Part shown: piece by piece, positions 17,983 through 26,862 of the stretch | Numbering within the stretch: position 1 is the stretch's first letter | How the letters are laid out: the number at the start of each line of letters is the position of its first letter | From: Tenggerimyces sp963762635 | Lineage (GTDB): Bacteria > Actinomycetota > Actinomycetes > Propionibacteriales > Actinopolymorphaceae | NCBI GenBank assembly: GCA_963762635.1 | Contig: CAVXLQ010000003.1 | Span: 620,001 to 684,000, forward strand | DNA: 64,000 bases | Direction of reading: 5' to 3' | Translations under genes and position numbers: made by a program | The notes under the pieces: generated by a model | What the model was told of the DNA's origin: nothing | Databases searched by the model: none | The model's input: only the letters and a program-made list of their open reading frames with translations

Positions 17983-18981
17983 ATGACGACGATCTACGAC
18001 GTGGCCCGCCAGGCGCAGGTATCGGCCGCGACCGTGTCGCGGGTCCTGAACGGGCGTGCGACCGTCGACCCGGTGCTGGTCGAGCGGGTGCAAGATGCGG
18101 TGCGTTCGCTCGGCTATCGGCGCAACGCCGTGGCCCGGAACCTCCGCCGCAGCCGGACCATGCTGTGGGGGCTGATCATCTCCGACATCGGCAACCCGTT
18201 CTTCACCGCGCTCGCGCGTGGGGTGGAGGACGTGGCGCAGGCCGAGGGGTACTCGGTGGCCTTGTGCAACTCCGACGAGAACCCGGCGAAGGAGAGCCAG
18301 TACATCGGCGTCGTCCTCGACGAGCAGATGGCCGGCGTGATCATCTCGCCGTCGGGGCGTGGCCGCGACGTACGGCTGCTGATCGAGGCGAACACGCCCG
18401 TGGTGGCGATCGACCGCGAGCTGCGGGCGGCGACCGTCGACAGCGTGCTGGTCGACAACGAGCACGGTGCCGAGCTCGCGACGTCGCACCTGATCGAGTC
18501 GGGTTACCGGCGGATCGCCTGCATCACCGGCCCGAAGCAGCTGTCCACGGCCACCCAGCGGCTGCGCGGCTACAAGCGGGCGCTGGCCGCGGCCGGGCTG
18601 CCGATGGACGAGTCGCTGGTGCGGTACTCCGACTATCGCGAGGCCGGCGCGTTCGAGTCGATGGAGTCCCTGCTGGACTCCGAGATCGCCCGGCCCGACG
18701 CGGTCTTCGCGGCGAACAACCTCACCACGGTCGGGGCGATGGACTGCCTCGTCAGCCGAGGCGTGAAGGTGCCGGACGAGGTGGGCTTCGTGGGGTTCGA
18801 CGACATCCCGTGGGCGCACCTGGTGCGGCCGTCGCTGACGACCGTGGCGCAGCCGACGTACGAGCTCGGCCAGACCGCGGCGCGGCTGCTGGTCGAGCGG
18901 ATCAAGGAGCCCTCCCGCCCTCCCGCTCGGGTGGTGTTGCGTACAGTCCTGCACGAGCGCGACAGCAGTCGCCGGCCGTAG
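17983..18981 (+). CDS. LacI family transcriptional regulator
   Basis: A 332-aa LacI/GalR repressor. The N-terminal helix-turn-helix (TIYDVARQAQVSAATVSRVL) is followed by a hinge with NLRRSRT and a periplasmic-binding-protein-like effector domain (LWGLIISDIGNPFF, GFDDIPWAHLVRPSLTTV). GalR-type regulators usually sense sugars. Here the neighbouring divergent gene is a decayed carbohydrate-active enzyme, which suggests its original target is lost. The start is ATG 17983, with a GAGGAG-like site upstream. No sugar transporter lies next to it, so the present regulon is unknown. Confidence 0.92.
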   Translation: MTTIYDVARQAQVSAATVSRVLNGRATVDPVLVERVQDAVRSLGYRRNAVARNLRRSRTMLWGLIISDIGNPFFTALARGVEDVAQAEGYSVALCNSDENPAKESQYIGVVLDEQMAGVIISPSGRGRDVRLLIEANTPVVAIDRELRAATVDSVLVDNEHGAELATSHLIESGYRRIACITGPKQLSTATQRLRGYKRALAAAGLPMDESLVRYSDYREAGAFESMESLLDSEIARPDAVFAANNLTTVGAMDCLVSRGVKVPDEVGFVGFDDIPWAHLVRPSLTTVAQPTYELGQTAARLLVERIKEPSRPPARVVLRTVLHERDSSRRP

Positions 18982-19236
18982 CGCTTTCGAAGAAGAGCGC
19001 AGGAGCGCGACCTCGCGGTGATGATGCGCGCGTGTGGTTCTGGCATGCGGGTAAGGGAAATCGTTCGTTCCCGAACCGACTGTGCGGAAGCGGTGACGAC
19101 CTGCTGATTGGCGCGTCCACGAGCTGATCTTGGTTTGCGCGGGTGTTTCTCGAAGGTCAATGATGCGAGAGCGAGTTCGTCTTCCTTGACGTGACGGTGA
19201 TTGGTCGAGGCTGCCATGGGGTAGCTGGACCGCTGG
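18982..19236. other. intergenic spacer
   Basis: I see no gene in these 255 bases. A short hairpin GTTCG-TTCC-CGAAC lies near 19060-19080. No intrinsic terminator with a T-run follows lacI. Confidence 0.4.
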
Positions 19237-19572
19237 ATGTCCGTCACTACGGGGGTAGGGATGCTGAAGCAGTTGGAACGAACACGGCAGCGGCGGGCCA
19301 AGGCCCAGGGGCCGGGTGCCTCGGCCTTGGCATTCCTGGCCCTCGTGGTCGTCGTCGTAGGCGGCATCGGCGCCATCGTGAGCTGGCTGCTGTGGTCCGG
19401 CCTCGGCATCGGCGTAGGCATCATCGGCGGCGTCGCCATCGTCGCCAGCGGCGGCCTCTTCGTCTGGTCCGAGTCCCGCCTAGGCGCCGGCCCGAAGTCA
19501 CCTGCCACCCCAGCACCCACCGTGCCCGACCCCACCCCCACGCAGCCCGAGCCCTCCGACCACCCGCGCTAG
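19237..19572 (+). CDS. small hypothetical membrane protein
   Basis: A short protein (111 aa from ATG 19237, or 103 aa from ATG 19261, which has GGGGGTAGGG just before it). It has a basic N terminus (KQLERTRQRRAKAQ), two adjacent hydrophobic helices (SALAFLALVVVVVGGIGAIV and GLGIGVGIIGGVAIVASGG), and a Pro/Thr-rich C tail (PATPAPTVPDPTPTQPEP). I do not recognise a family. It stands alone between lacI and a convergent tetR gene. Coding status is supported by composition and the two clean hydrophobic helices, not by homology. Confidence 0.55.
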   Translation: MSVTTGVGMLKQLERTRQRRAKAQGPGASALAFLALVVVVVGGIGAIVSWLLWSGLGIGVGIIGGVAIVASGGLFVWSESRLGAGPKSPATPAPTVPDPTPTQPEPSDHPR

Positions 19573-19643
19573 AACGGTCGCCCGCCACCCTCGCCACCAG
19601 TTCGCCCTGCGCCCGTCGGGGAGCGGCAGACCGCGGCAGCCGG

Positions 19644-20255
19644 CTAGGGCTGACCCGTGCGGCCGACGAGCCAGGCGATCAAGTGGCGGAGCTCGGCGGT
19701 GAGGAGGTTCGGCTCGAAGTCTCCGCTGCCTGCCGCCGACAGGTAGGCCGCGTCGATGGTGGTGATGATCCACTGCGCGGCGCGGTGAGGGGCGAACGGG
19801 AGGTGGCGGCCGTCGCTCGCTAGCCGGCCGAGGAGGGCGACGAGGGTGGTGCGGGTGCGCTCTTCGTCCACGGCGAGGAGCGTCGCGAACGTCGGGTCGC
19901 GGTTCGCCTGCAGGATCGCCGCGGCGCTAAGGCCGGGGGCGGTGGGTTCGCCGAGGTCGGCCACGAGGTGGTCGACGAGCAGGTCGAGGCCCTCGTCGGC
20001 GGACGCGGTGAGCAGCGCCTCGTCGCAGACGCGTGCGTTGCCGGCCAGTGCCTCGGCGAACATCGCGTGGAAGATGTCGCGCTTGGTCGGGAAGTAGTGG
20101 AACAGGGTCCCCGACCCGATCCCGGCGCGGCGGCAGATCCCGGCCGTCGTCGCCCCGTCCACGCCGAAGGCGGCGAACTCCTCCCCGGCCGCGGCCAGGA
20201 GCTCGGCGCGTTTGCGAGCATGCTGCTCGGGATTGACCGTACGCATCCCCGCCAT
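19644..20255 (-). CDS. TetR family transcriptional regulator
   Basis: A TetR/AcrR-type repressor of about 200 aa. The N-terminal helix-turn-helix reads GVDGATTAGICRRAGIGSGT followed by LFHYFPTKRDIF, the most typical TetR sequence. The C-terminal ligand domain is not assignable. The start is ATG 20255 or ATG 20246; neither has a convincing ribosome site. It is divergent from a membrane-protein gene, and the spacer holds a long inverted repeat that is a likely operator for both genes. Confidence 0.88.
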   Translation of the reverse strand: MAGMRTVNPEQHARKRAELLAAAGEEFAAFGVDGATTAGICRRAGIGSGTLFHYFPTKRDIFHAMFAEALAGNARVCDEALLTASADEGLDLLVDHLVADLGEPTAPGLSAAAILQANRDPTFATLLAVDEERTRTTLVALLGRLASDGRHLPFAPHRAAQWIITTIDAAYLSAAGSGDFEPNLLTAELRHLIAWLVGRTGQP

Positions 20256-20295
20256 CCTACGGAATCCTGGAGCACTCGCTCGACCACGAATCATC

Positions 20296-20322
20296 CTTTG
20301 GTCACGCAGGAAGCGACCAAAG
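20296..20322. promoter_or_regulatory. putative TetR operator
   Basis: CTTTGGTC and GACCAAAG form a perfect 8-bp inverted repeat separated by 11 bp, in the divergent spacer between the TetR gene and the membrane protein. The overall length of 27 bp is usual for TetR-family sites. Confidence 0.6.
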
Positions 20323-20353
20323 ATAGACCAGCTGCTCTGTTAATGTCGCCAGC

Positions 20354-21338
20354 GTGAGACTTCGCTGGTCGCTTCCCGTCGGACTGTTCCTGCTCGCGCC
20401 GTACGTCGGCGAGTTCCTGCTCGGCAACCAGCCCATCACCGCGTTCCCGTACGTCGCGCTGCTGGCGCCGATGTACGGCGGAGGCGCGCTGCTCATCCGC
20501 GAGGTCGCACGCCGTACCGGCATCGGCTGGCGCGGGATCATCCTGCTGGCGGCGGCATACGCGCTCGTCGAGGAAGGCCCGATCGACCAGATGCTGTTCA
20601 ACCCAGCCTACGTCGGGCTCGACAGCTTCGTCGGCCTCGCTCCGATCCCCGGGCTCGACATCAGTGGCTCGCTCCTGCAGGGAACCCTGACCCTGCACAC
20701 CGTCTGGAGCATTTGCGTCCCGATCGCGATCGTCGAAGCGTTCGACCGCGAGGAGCCGCGCCCCTGGCTGGGCAAGGTCGGGGTTGACGGTTGCAGCCGT
20801 CGTCTTCGTGCTCGGCAGTGCGCTGCTGTGGTTCATGCAGTACTCGGAGTTCAGGTTCGTCGGCAGTCTGCTGCAGAACGGCGTCATCGTCGCCCTCGTC
20901 GTCGTCCTGATCGCCCTCGCGTTCCGCCTGCCCCGAACCCAGGCGCAAACCTCGGAGCGTGAGGCGCCGCGGCCGCTGCGAGTCGGCCTGGTCGCGTTCG
21001 CGCTCACCGGCCTGTACTGGTCGTCCGATCGCTTCGTCGCCGAGCTCGTCGATCCGTGGATCTCCATCCTCTGTTGGGCAATCCTCGCCGCGGGATCCGT
21101 CGTCCTGCTCGTCCGCGCCTCACGGCGGACCGGCTGGGGACCGGCGCACCGGCTCGCCGTCGCCGGCGGCTGCCTGCTCACTTACGTCTGGGCCGGCTTC
21201 CTGCACGCGAGCTACCTCGACGTTCCGCGCGAGATCAGCCTGATCGGGAACGTCGTGTTCGGCACCGGCGCCGTCGTCCTCCTCGCCCTCGCCGTCCTGA
21301 CCCAGCGCCGGCACAGTCGCGCGCCGGTCGCCGCCTAA
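20354..21338 (+). pseudogene. multi-pass membrane protein, frameshifted
   Basis: A hydrophobic protein of about 328 aa in two frames. From GTG 20354 it reads MRLRWSLPVGLFLLAPYVGE and includes REVARRTGIGWRGIILLAAA up to RPWLGKVG. Removing one G from the GGGG run at 20780-20783 continues into LTVAAVVFVLGSALLWFMQY and on to the C terminus. The 985-nt span is 1 modulo 3. About seven to nine membrane helices are visible in total. I do not recognise a transporter family; similar uncharacterised membrane proteins occur in Streptomyces. It is divergent from the TetR gene and probably controlled by it. Confidence 0.7.
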
Positions 21339-21403
21339 GTCCGCCGGTCGTGCGGTACGAGTTCGGAGGCTGATTGCGGGCACCGCCTACACTGGGCGGA
21401 GCC

Positions 21404-22507
21404 ATGAACCAGCCAGTTGAGCTCGTCTTCGCCGCACCGCGCCGAGGGAAGCCGCCCCGTCATCTCGCCGATCTGAGCCCCACCGAGCGCCGCGAGGCGC
21501 TGACCGAGCTCGGGCAGCCGGCGTATCGCGCCCGGCAGCTGTCCACGCACTACTTCGCGCGGTACGTCGACGACCCCGCCGAGATGACCGATCTTCCGGC
21601 CACCGGACGCGACCAGATCGTCGACGGGCTGCTGCCGAACCTGCTCACCCCCATCCGCACGCTCACCAGCGACGGCGGTACCACCGTCAAGTCGGTGTGG
21701 CGCCTGTTCGACGGCGCGCTCGTCGAGTCCGTCCTCATGCGCTACCCCGGTCGCGTCACGATGTGCGTCTCGAGCCAGGCGGGCTGCGGGATGGCCTGCC
21801 CGTTCTGTGCCACCGGCCAGGCCGGCCTCACCCGCAACCTGTCCGCCGCCGAGATCGTCGGCCAGGTCGTCGCCGGCTCCCGCATGCTCGCCCGCGGCGA
21901 GGTCGAGGGCGGACCGGGCCGGGTGTCGAACATCGTCTTCATGGGCATGGGCGAGCCGATGGCCAACTACCGCACGGTGATCTCCGCCGTTCGCCGATTC
22001 ACCGACCCCGTCCCGGACGGGCTCGGCATCTCCCAGCGTGGCGTCACCGTCTCGACCGTCGGCCTGGTGCCGCGGATCAAGCAGCTCACCGAAGAGGGCC
22101 TGAACGTCACGCTCGCCGTCTCGCTGCACGCGCCCGACGACGAGCTGCGCGACGAGCTCGTTCCGGTCAACACCCGTTGGAAGGTGCGGGAGGTGCTCGA
22201 CTCCGCGTGGGAGTACGCGGCGCGCACCAAGCGGCGGGTGTCGATCGAGTACGCGCTGATCCGCGACATCAACGACCAGGCCTGGCGGGCCGATCTGCTC
22301 GGCGAACTGCTCGCCGGCCAGCTCGTGCACGTCAACCTGATCCCGCTCAACCCCACGCCGGGCTCGAAGTGGACCGCCTCGCGCCCCGAGGACGAGCGCG
22401 AGTTCGCCCGTCGCCTCGAGGCGCACGGCGTGCCGGTCACCGTGCGCGACACCCGTGGCCGTGAGATCGACGGCGCCTGCGGTCAGCTCGCCGCCAAGGA
22501 AGCGTGA
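21404..22507 (+). CDS. rlmN: 23S rRNA (adenine(2503)-C(2))-methyltransferase
   Basis: RlmN is a radical SAM enzyme that methylates C2 of A2503 in 23S rRNA, and A37 in some tRNAs. The CxxxCxxC cluster is CGMACPFC in SSQAGCGMACPFCATGQAGL. SAM-binding GMGEPMANY and the C-terminal Cys region (REIDGACGQLAAKEA) with the methyl-carrying Cys are present. I chose ATG 21404, giving 367 aa; a further 10 residues upstream are open but not family-like. The gene overlaps the next one by GTGA. In related genomes it normally follows cdsA. Confidence 0.95.
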   Translation: MNQPVELVFAAPRRGKPPRHLADLSPTERREALTELGQPAYRARQLSTHYFARYVDDPAEMTDLPATGRDQIVDGLLPNLLTPIRTLTSDGGTTVKSVWRLFDGALVESVLMRYPGRVTMCVSSQAGCGMACPFCATGQAGLTRNLSAAEIVGQVVAGSRMLARGEVEGGPGRVSNIVFMGMGEPMANYRTVISAVRRFTDPVPDGLGISQRGVTVSTVGLVPRIKQLTEEGLNVTLAVSLHAPDDELRDELVPVNTRWKVREVLDSAWEYAARTKRRVSIEYALIRDINDQAWRADLLGELLAGQLVHVNLIPLNPTPGSKWTASRPEDEREFARRLEAHGVPVTVRDTRGREIDGACGQLAAKEA

Positions 22508-22893
22508 CGTACTCCCTCTACGTCGAGGATGGCGGGCTGGCCGATCGGGTGCCGGGCTACCTGCGCGAGACGTACGGCCTGGAGTCCACGAACGTCCTGC
22601 TCGTCGAACGGGATTCCGAGTCTCCGTTCGGGTGGGAGCTCACCGTCGCGCCGGCGGTCGGTGGGGTGAGCGAGCTCGAGTTCACGCGCCGGCTCTGCGG
22701 GACGCTCGGCGTCCGCGCGCTCATCGACCCGGGCACGCCGTACCCGGACCGATGGGTTCTCGTCACGCGTGACGGCAGCCACGGGTGGGTGCATACGGAC
22801 GAGGACGGCAGTCTGCGGATCGAGTACGCGCTCGAGCCGATCGCCGGCGAGCTGGACCTGGAGGTCAGGACGCCGCCGGACTGGGCAAGCTGA
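22504..22893 (+). CDS. conserved hypothetical protein downstream of rlmN
   Basis: A 129-aa soluble, acidic protein beginning MTYSLYVEDGGLADRVPGYL. I do not recognise a domain. GTG 22504 overlaps the rlmN stop (GTGA), so translation is probably coupled. Its 3' end overlaps the convergent phosphoesterase gene by 29 bp. The predicted pattern is alternating strands and helices (VLVTRDGSHGWVHTDEDG, SLRIEYALEPI). A role connected with rRNA modification is only a guess from position. Confidence 0.7.
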   Translation: MTYSLYVEDGGLADRVPGYLRETYGLESTNVLLVERDSESPFGWELTVAPAVGGVSELEFTRRLCGTLGVRALIDPGTPYPDRWVLVTRDGSHGWVHTDEDGSLRIEYALEPIAGELDLEVRTPPDWAS

Positions 22894-25021
22894 TTCCGCG
22901 CACGACGCCGGCCTGGTCGGCGGCGATCAGCATGCCGTCGACGACGACCGGCGTGCTGAACGTGTTGGCCGGTGTGAGCTGCAGGCGGTTCCCGACCGCG
23001 CCGGTGGCGAGGTCGAGGCTGGCCAGCAGGCCGGTCGTCGCCACGATCCAGGCGCGGTCGCCCGCGATCACCGGGCCGGCGTTCAACGTCCGTACGCCGA
23101 GCTCCGACTTCCAGATCGCGACGCCGGTCGTGGGGGAGACCAGCTGGAACCGGCTGAACTCGTCCACGATCAACAGCCGCTGGTCGTCGAGCGGGATCGA
23201 CGGCGGGTAGAGCGTGCCACTCGGCACTGTCCAGCGCACGGCGCCGGTCGCCCGGTCGAGCGCGGTCGCGCTGGTGACGGTCGAGACGAGCACCGTGCCG
23301 TTCGGCAGCAGCTCGAGTACGTCGTCCCACGGGCCGTAGATGAGGCGGACGTACGCGGTCGTCCGCGTGGTCATCGACGCGGTCCACAGCTCGGTGCCGG
23401 TGCGGGCGTCGAACGCGTACGCGTTGCCGTCCCCGCCGCCGGTGTAGACGCGCTCGCCGTCACAGGCGACCCGCCCGGCGAAGAAGCCGTGCAGATTGGC
23501 CGACCACACGCGCGCGCCGGTGCGGGCGTCCAGCGCGTACAGCGTCATGCCGGCGGTGAAGATCACGAGCTCGCGGTCGTCGACGTTGGCGGTGAGCGGC
23601 ATACTGAGTACCGGGGCCGGCGTACGGAATCGCCAAGCCTGCTTGCCATCCCTCGCTCGCAGGGCGTAAAGGTGTCGGTCCGCCGAGGGGACGAAGATCG
23701 TTCGACCGTCACCGCTGAACGCCGCGCCGCGGTAGGCGGGGCCGACCTTGGTGTCCCACTCGAGCCGGGCCCGCGTTTCGGTCGGCCGAAACGCCTTCAC
23801 GGTGCCAGCCGTCGACGCGGCGACGACGAGGTCGCCGTGCGAAGCAAGGGCGCCTTGCACCTTGCCGGCGAGCTTGGTAGTCCACTGGATCGACGGGCCG
23901 CCGCCGGGGATGCGGGGCAACGAGAACGTCTCGGTCCGGTCGTACCGGGCATCGGCGGCGTCGGACACCCTTACCTGCAAGCGATGTGGGCCTGGCGGCA
24001 ACGCGGACACGTCCACCGCGCCGGACCAGGTCGAGCTCGACGCCGTGAGGTCGACCCAGGTGCCGTTGTTGCTGCCGCCGAAGACGTGCTGCGGGTAGAC
24101 CTGCGCCTGAACGGTCTGGGCTTTCGCGCGGCGAGCAAGGCGAACGGAGACCGGGAGCGAGCCGGCGGCGGCTTGGCCGAGGTCGACGTCGATCGGCTCC
24201 AGGTCGGTGTCGTCGCGACCGAGTGGAATCGTTGCCACCTCGCGGCGAGCCGTCGTTCCGTCGGCGTTGATCGTGACGAGCTCGACCTGCAGAGCGTTGC
24301 TGAGACGTTCGACCGCGTAGTACCACGGCCCGTCCTTGGTGGCGTCGGCCGCGACCTGGGTGAGCCCGTTGAAGCGCTGGACCTGCTCGGTGTGGATGTG
24401 GCCGGCGAAGATCGCGCGAACGGGGTAGGGCGCGATCGTCTCGAAGAACGCGTCCTGGTCGTTGACGTAGTAGTAGTGCGCGCCGAGCGGGAAGTGCAGG
24501 AACAACACCGACGGGCGCTGGCCGGCGCGGCGGAGATCGCGGTCGAGCCAGGCGAGGTCCTCGGGGCCGAACAGGCCGGGCTCCTGCAGCAGCTGCGTCG
24601 GATCGAGCCCGACGACGTGCAGGCCGCCGACGTCGAACGAGAACGGAGCGGGCCCGAACTTCTCCCGATAGAGCTCGGCGCCGTTCACGTCCCAGCGAAC
24701 CTCATGGTTGCCGGGTACGTGGCGTACGCGGGGCCGGAGCGAGTCGGGAACGGTGGCGAGGTAGGCGTCGATCTCGTCGGCGGAGCCGTACTCGGTGATG
24801 TCGCCGCAGTTGAGCACGAAGTCGGGATCGGAGGCGTCGATGGCCGCGAAGATCCTGGTGAGCAGCGCATGCCGCGCCGGCTCGTCGACGTTGGAGTGTG
24901 TGTCGGTGACCACCGCGAACCGCACCCCGCTGGCCGCGGCCGCCGGCTGACTCGCCGCGGCAAGCGCACCGGCCGCACCAAGAGCCAGAAACCCACGCCG
25001 TCCCCACGCCTGTCCACTCAT
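22865..25021 (-). CDS. Tat-exported metallophosphoesterase fused to a PQQ-like beta-propeller
   Basis: A 718-aa secreted two-domain protein. The Tat signal is GRRGFLALGAAGALAAA (residues 7-23). A calcineurin-like phosphoesterase domain (about 33-260) shows DTH at 40-42, GD at 73-74, GNHE at 104-107, a later His in FLHFPLGAH and GHIH. A beta-sandwich linker (about 270-385) is followed by repeated WD/PQQ-like blades (AYAFDARTGTELWTASMTTR, ATALDRATGAVRWT). It may hydrolyse a phosphodiester or phosphomonoester outside the cell; the propeller may bind a partner or cell wall. It converges with and overlaps the small gene at 22504-22893. Confidence 0.85.
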   Translation of the reverse strand: MSGQAWGRRGFLALGAAGALAAASQPAAAASGVRFAVVTDTHSNVDEPARHALLTRIFAAIDASDPDFVLNCGDITEYGSADEIDAYLATVPDSLRPRVRHVPGNHEVRWDVNGAELYREKFGPAPFSFDVGGLHVVGLDPTQLLQEPGLFGPEDLAWLDRDLRRAGQRPSVLFLHFPLGAHYYYVNDQDAFFETIAPYPVRAIFAGHIHTEQVQRFNGLTQVAADATKDGPWYYAVERLSNALQVELVTINADGTTARREVATIPLGRDDTDLEPIDVDLGQAAAGSLPVSVRLARRAKAQTVQAQVYPQHVFGGSNNGTWVDLTASSSTWSGAVDVSALPPGPHRLQVRVSDAADARYDRTETFSLPRIPGGGPSIQWTTKLAGKVQGALASHGDLVVAASTAGTVKAFRPTETRARLEWDTKVGPAYRGAAFSGDGRTIFVPSADRHLYALRARDGKQAWRFRTPAPVLSMPLTANVDDRELVIFTAGMTLYALDARTGARVWSANLHGFFAGRVACDGERVYTGGGDGNAYAFDARTGTELWTASMTTRTTAYVRLIYGPWDDVLELLPNGTVLVSTVTSATALDRATGAVRWTVPSGTLYPPSIPLDDQRLLIVDEFSRFQLVSPTTGVAIWKSELGVRTLNAGPVIAGDRAWIVATTGLLASLDLATGAVGNRLQLTPANTFSTPVVVDGMLIAADQAGVVRGISLPSPAAS

Positions 25022-25097
25022 GCCCGCGACGCTAACGGCGCTGCCGTACGTGCAACGTGAACAGACCGCAAGCGGCCGGTGAAACGGCGACTTCCGG

Positions 25098-25805
25098 TCA
25101 GCGCTCGACCCGTTCGTCCAAACGCGCGCGGAGCTGGTGAACCTCCTCGGTCAGGCGCTCGACCTCGACCCGGGTGAGCTGGTCCGACACGGTGACGCGC
25201 TGGACGAACCACGACGCGAGCGTCGCGGTGACGGTGCCGAGCAGCGCGATCCCGCCGATCATCAGCCCCGCGGCAATGAGCCGGCCGATGTCGGTCGTGG
25301 GGACCATGTCGCCGTACCCGACGGTCGTCACCGTGGTCAGCGCCCACCACAACGCGTCGCCGAACGTGGTGATGGAGGCGCCCGGACGACCGCGTTCCAC
25401 GTCGAGGATGGCGAGCGCCGCGCAGAAGATGAGCAGGCACGCCGATCCGGACACATACACCGCGACCTGTCCGTGCAGCGATCGCGCCGCCCGCCGGTTG
25501 AGGACGTCGAGCAACATGACCATCCGCAGCAACCGCAGCGGCCGAAGCAGCGGGAGGACGATGACGAGCAACGTGAGGACGTTGCGCCTGACGAACCGCC
25601 ACCGATCCTCGGTGATCGCCAGCCGGACGAGGTAGTCGGTCGCGAAGATCGCCCACGTCGCCCAGACGACGGCCGCGCAGAGCGTTCGCGTGCCGGCGGG
25701 CAATGCTGGTTGCAGGATGGGCACCGCGTAGGCGGCGAGGAACAGGACGGCGACCGCGGTGAGCGGCCACTCGAGCCGCCGCTCCCAACTGGCCAAGCGA
25801 GTCAT
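25098..25805 (-). CDS. voltage-gated-type potassium channel
   Basis: A 235-aa membrane protein with six hydrophobic segments and a pore loop holding the selectivity filter TVGYGD (161-166). An S4-like segment with regularly spaced Arg (R88, R91, R94 in LLRPLRLLRMVML) indicates a Kv-like voltage sensor. The C terminus is a short coiled coil (RVEVERLTEEVHQLRARLDE) that could hold the tetramer together. No RCK domain follows. It stands alone, 76 bp from the phosphoesterase start, on the same strand. Confidence 0.9.
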   Translation of the reverse strand: MTRLASWERRLEWPLTAVAVLFLAAYAVPILQPALPAGTRTLCAAVVWATWAIFATDYLVRLAITEDRWRFVRRNVLTLLVIVLPLLRPLRLLRMVMLLDVLNRRAARSLHGQVAVYVSGSACLLIFCAALAILDVERGRPGASITTFGDALWWALTTVTTVGYGDMVPTTDIGRLIAAGLMIGGIALLGTVTATLASWFVQRVTVSDQLTRVEVERLTEEVHQLRARLDERVER

Positions 25806-25863
25806 GCCAGCCAGGCTGCACCGGCAAGTCCGAGGCGGGGGTCGACTTTGCCAGATCGACGCA

Positions 25864-26862
25864 TTACTCCGCGCGGGTGGGGGCTAGCTCGGCGGCTTGG
25901 CGGAGGGCTTCGAGCATGCTGCCTTCCTCCGCCGTTCCCGTTCCCGCGATGTCGAAGGCCGTGCCGTGGTCGACCGACGTGCGGATGACCGGCAGGCCCA
26001 CGGTGATGTTCACGCCGGCGTCCAGGCCCAGCACCTTCACGGGGCAGTGGCCTTGGTCGTGGTACATCGCCACCACCGCGTCGAAGTCGCCGCGGACGGC
26101 GCGGAAGAACACGGTGTCGGCGGGGAGCGGGCCCAGCGCGTCGATCCCGGCCGAACGGGCGGCGAGAACGCCGGGGGCGACCTTGGACTCCTCTTCGCCG
26201 TTGCCGAACAGGCCGTTCTCGCCCGCGTGCGGGTTGATCCCGCACACCGCGATGCGCGGCGCGGCGATCCCGGACTTCACCAACGTCTCGTGCGCGCGGC
26301 GGATCGTACGTTCCACCAACCCCGGCTCGATCTTCGCCACCGCGTCGAGAAGCCCGATGTGCGTCGTGCAGTGAATTACCCGCAACGAGGGCGCCGACAG
26401 CATCATCGACACCTCCGGCGTTCCGGTCAGCTCGGCCAGGATCTCGGTGTGCCCGGGGTACACATGCCCGCCCGCGTGCAGGGCTGCTTTGTTCAACGGG
26501 GCCGTGCAGATCGCGTCCACCGAGCCGTCCATGGCCAGCGCCACCGCGCGCTCGATGTAGCGGAACGCCGCGTCACCCGCCTCCGGCGACAGCGAACCGA
26601 ACGGCAGGTCAGCGGGGATCAGGCCCAGGTCGACGCAGTCGACGACCCCTTGCTCGAACGTCGCCGAGTCCGGCCCGTCGACCGTGCGTAACGTCAGTTT
26701 GACGCCGGTGATCTCGACCGCGCGGGCGAGCCGCGCGAGATCGCCGATGACGAACGGCCGGCAAGACTCGTACACAGAAGGCCGCGCCAGCGCCTTGACG
26801 ACGACCTCCGGACCGACGCCGGCGGCGTCTCCCATCGTGATCGCGATGATCGGACGGTTCAT
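25864..26862 (-). CDS. pdxA2: PdxA2-type 4-phospho-D-threonate/erythronate dehydrogenase
   Basis: A 332-aa member of the PdxA family. PIIAITMGDAAGVGPEVVVK opens the fold; the metal-binding His residues are in TTHIGLLDA and AMYHDQGHCPVKVLGLD, and GINPHAGENGLFG is conserved. Classical PdxA acts in vitamin B6 synthesis. The family member coupled to a DUF1537 kinase instead oxidises and decarboxylates 4-phospho-D-threonate or -erythronate to dihydroxyacetone phosphate. The overlap with the kinase gene (ATGA at 26859-26862) makes the catabolic role more likely than B6 synthesis. No transporter or aldolase is adjacent. Confidence 0.85.
   Translation of the reverse strand: MNRPIIAITMGDAAGVGPEVVVKALARPSVYESCRPFVIGDLARLARAVEITGVKLTLRTVDGPDSATFEQGVVDCVDLGLIPADLPFGSLSPEAGDAAFRYIERAVALAMDGSVDAICTAPLNKAALHAGGHVYPGHTEILAELTGTPEVSMMLSAPSLRVIHCTTHIGLLDAVAKIEPGLVERTIRRAHETLVKSGIAAPRIAVCGINPHAGENGLFGNGEEESKVAPGVLAARSAGIDALGPLPADTVFFRAVRGDFDAVVAMYHDQGHCPVKVLGLDAGVNITVGLPVIRTSVDHGTAFDIAGTGTAEEGSMLEALRQAAELAPTRAE

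Noticed and set aside
22769..25060. A rightward open frame of 763 codons across the phosphoesterase gene
   Set aside because: The opposite strand has the Tat signal, metal motifs and propeller blades; the rightward translation has no domain.
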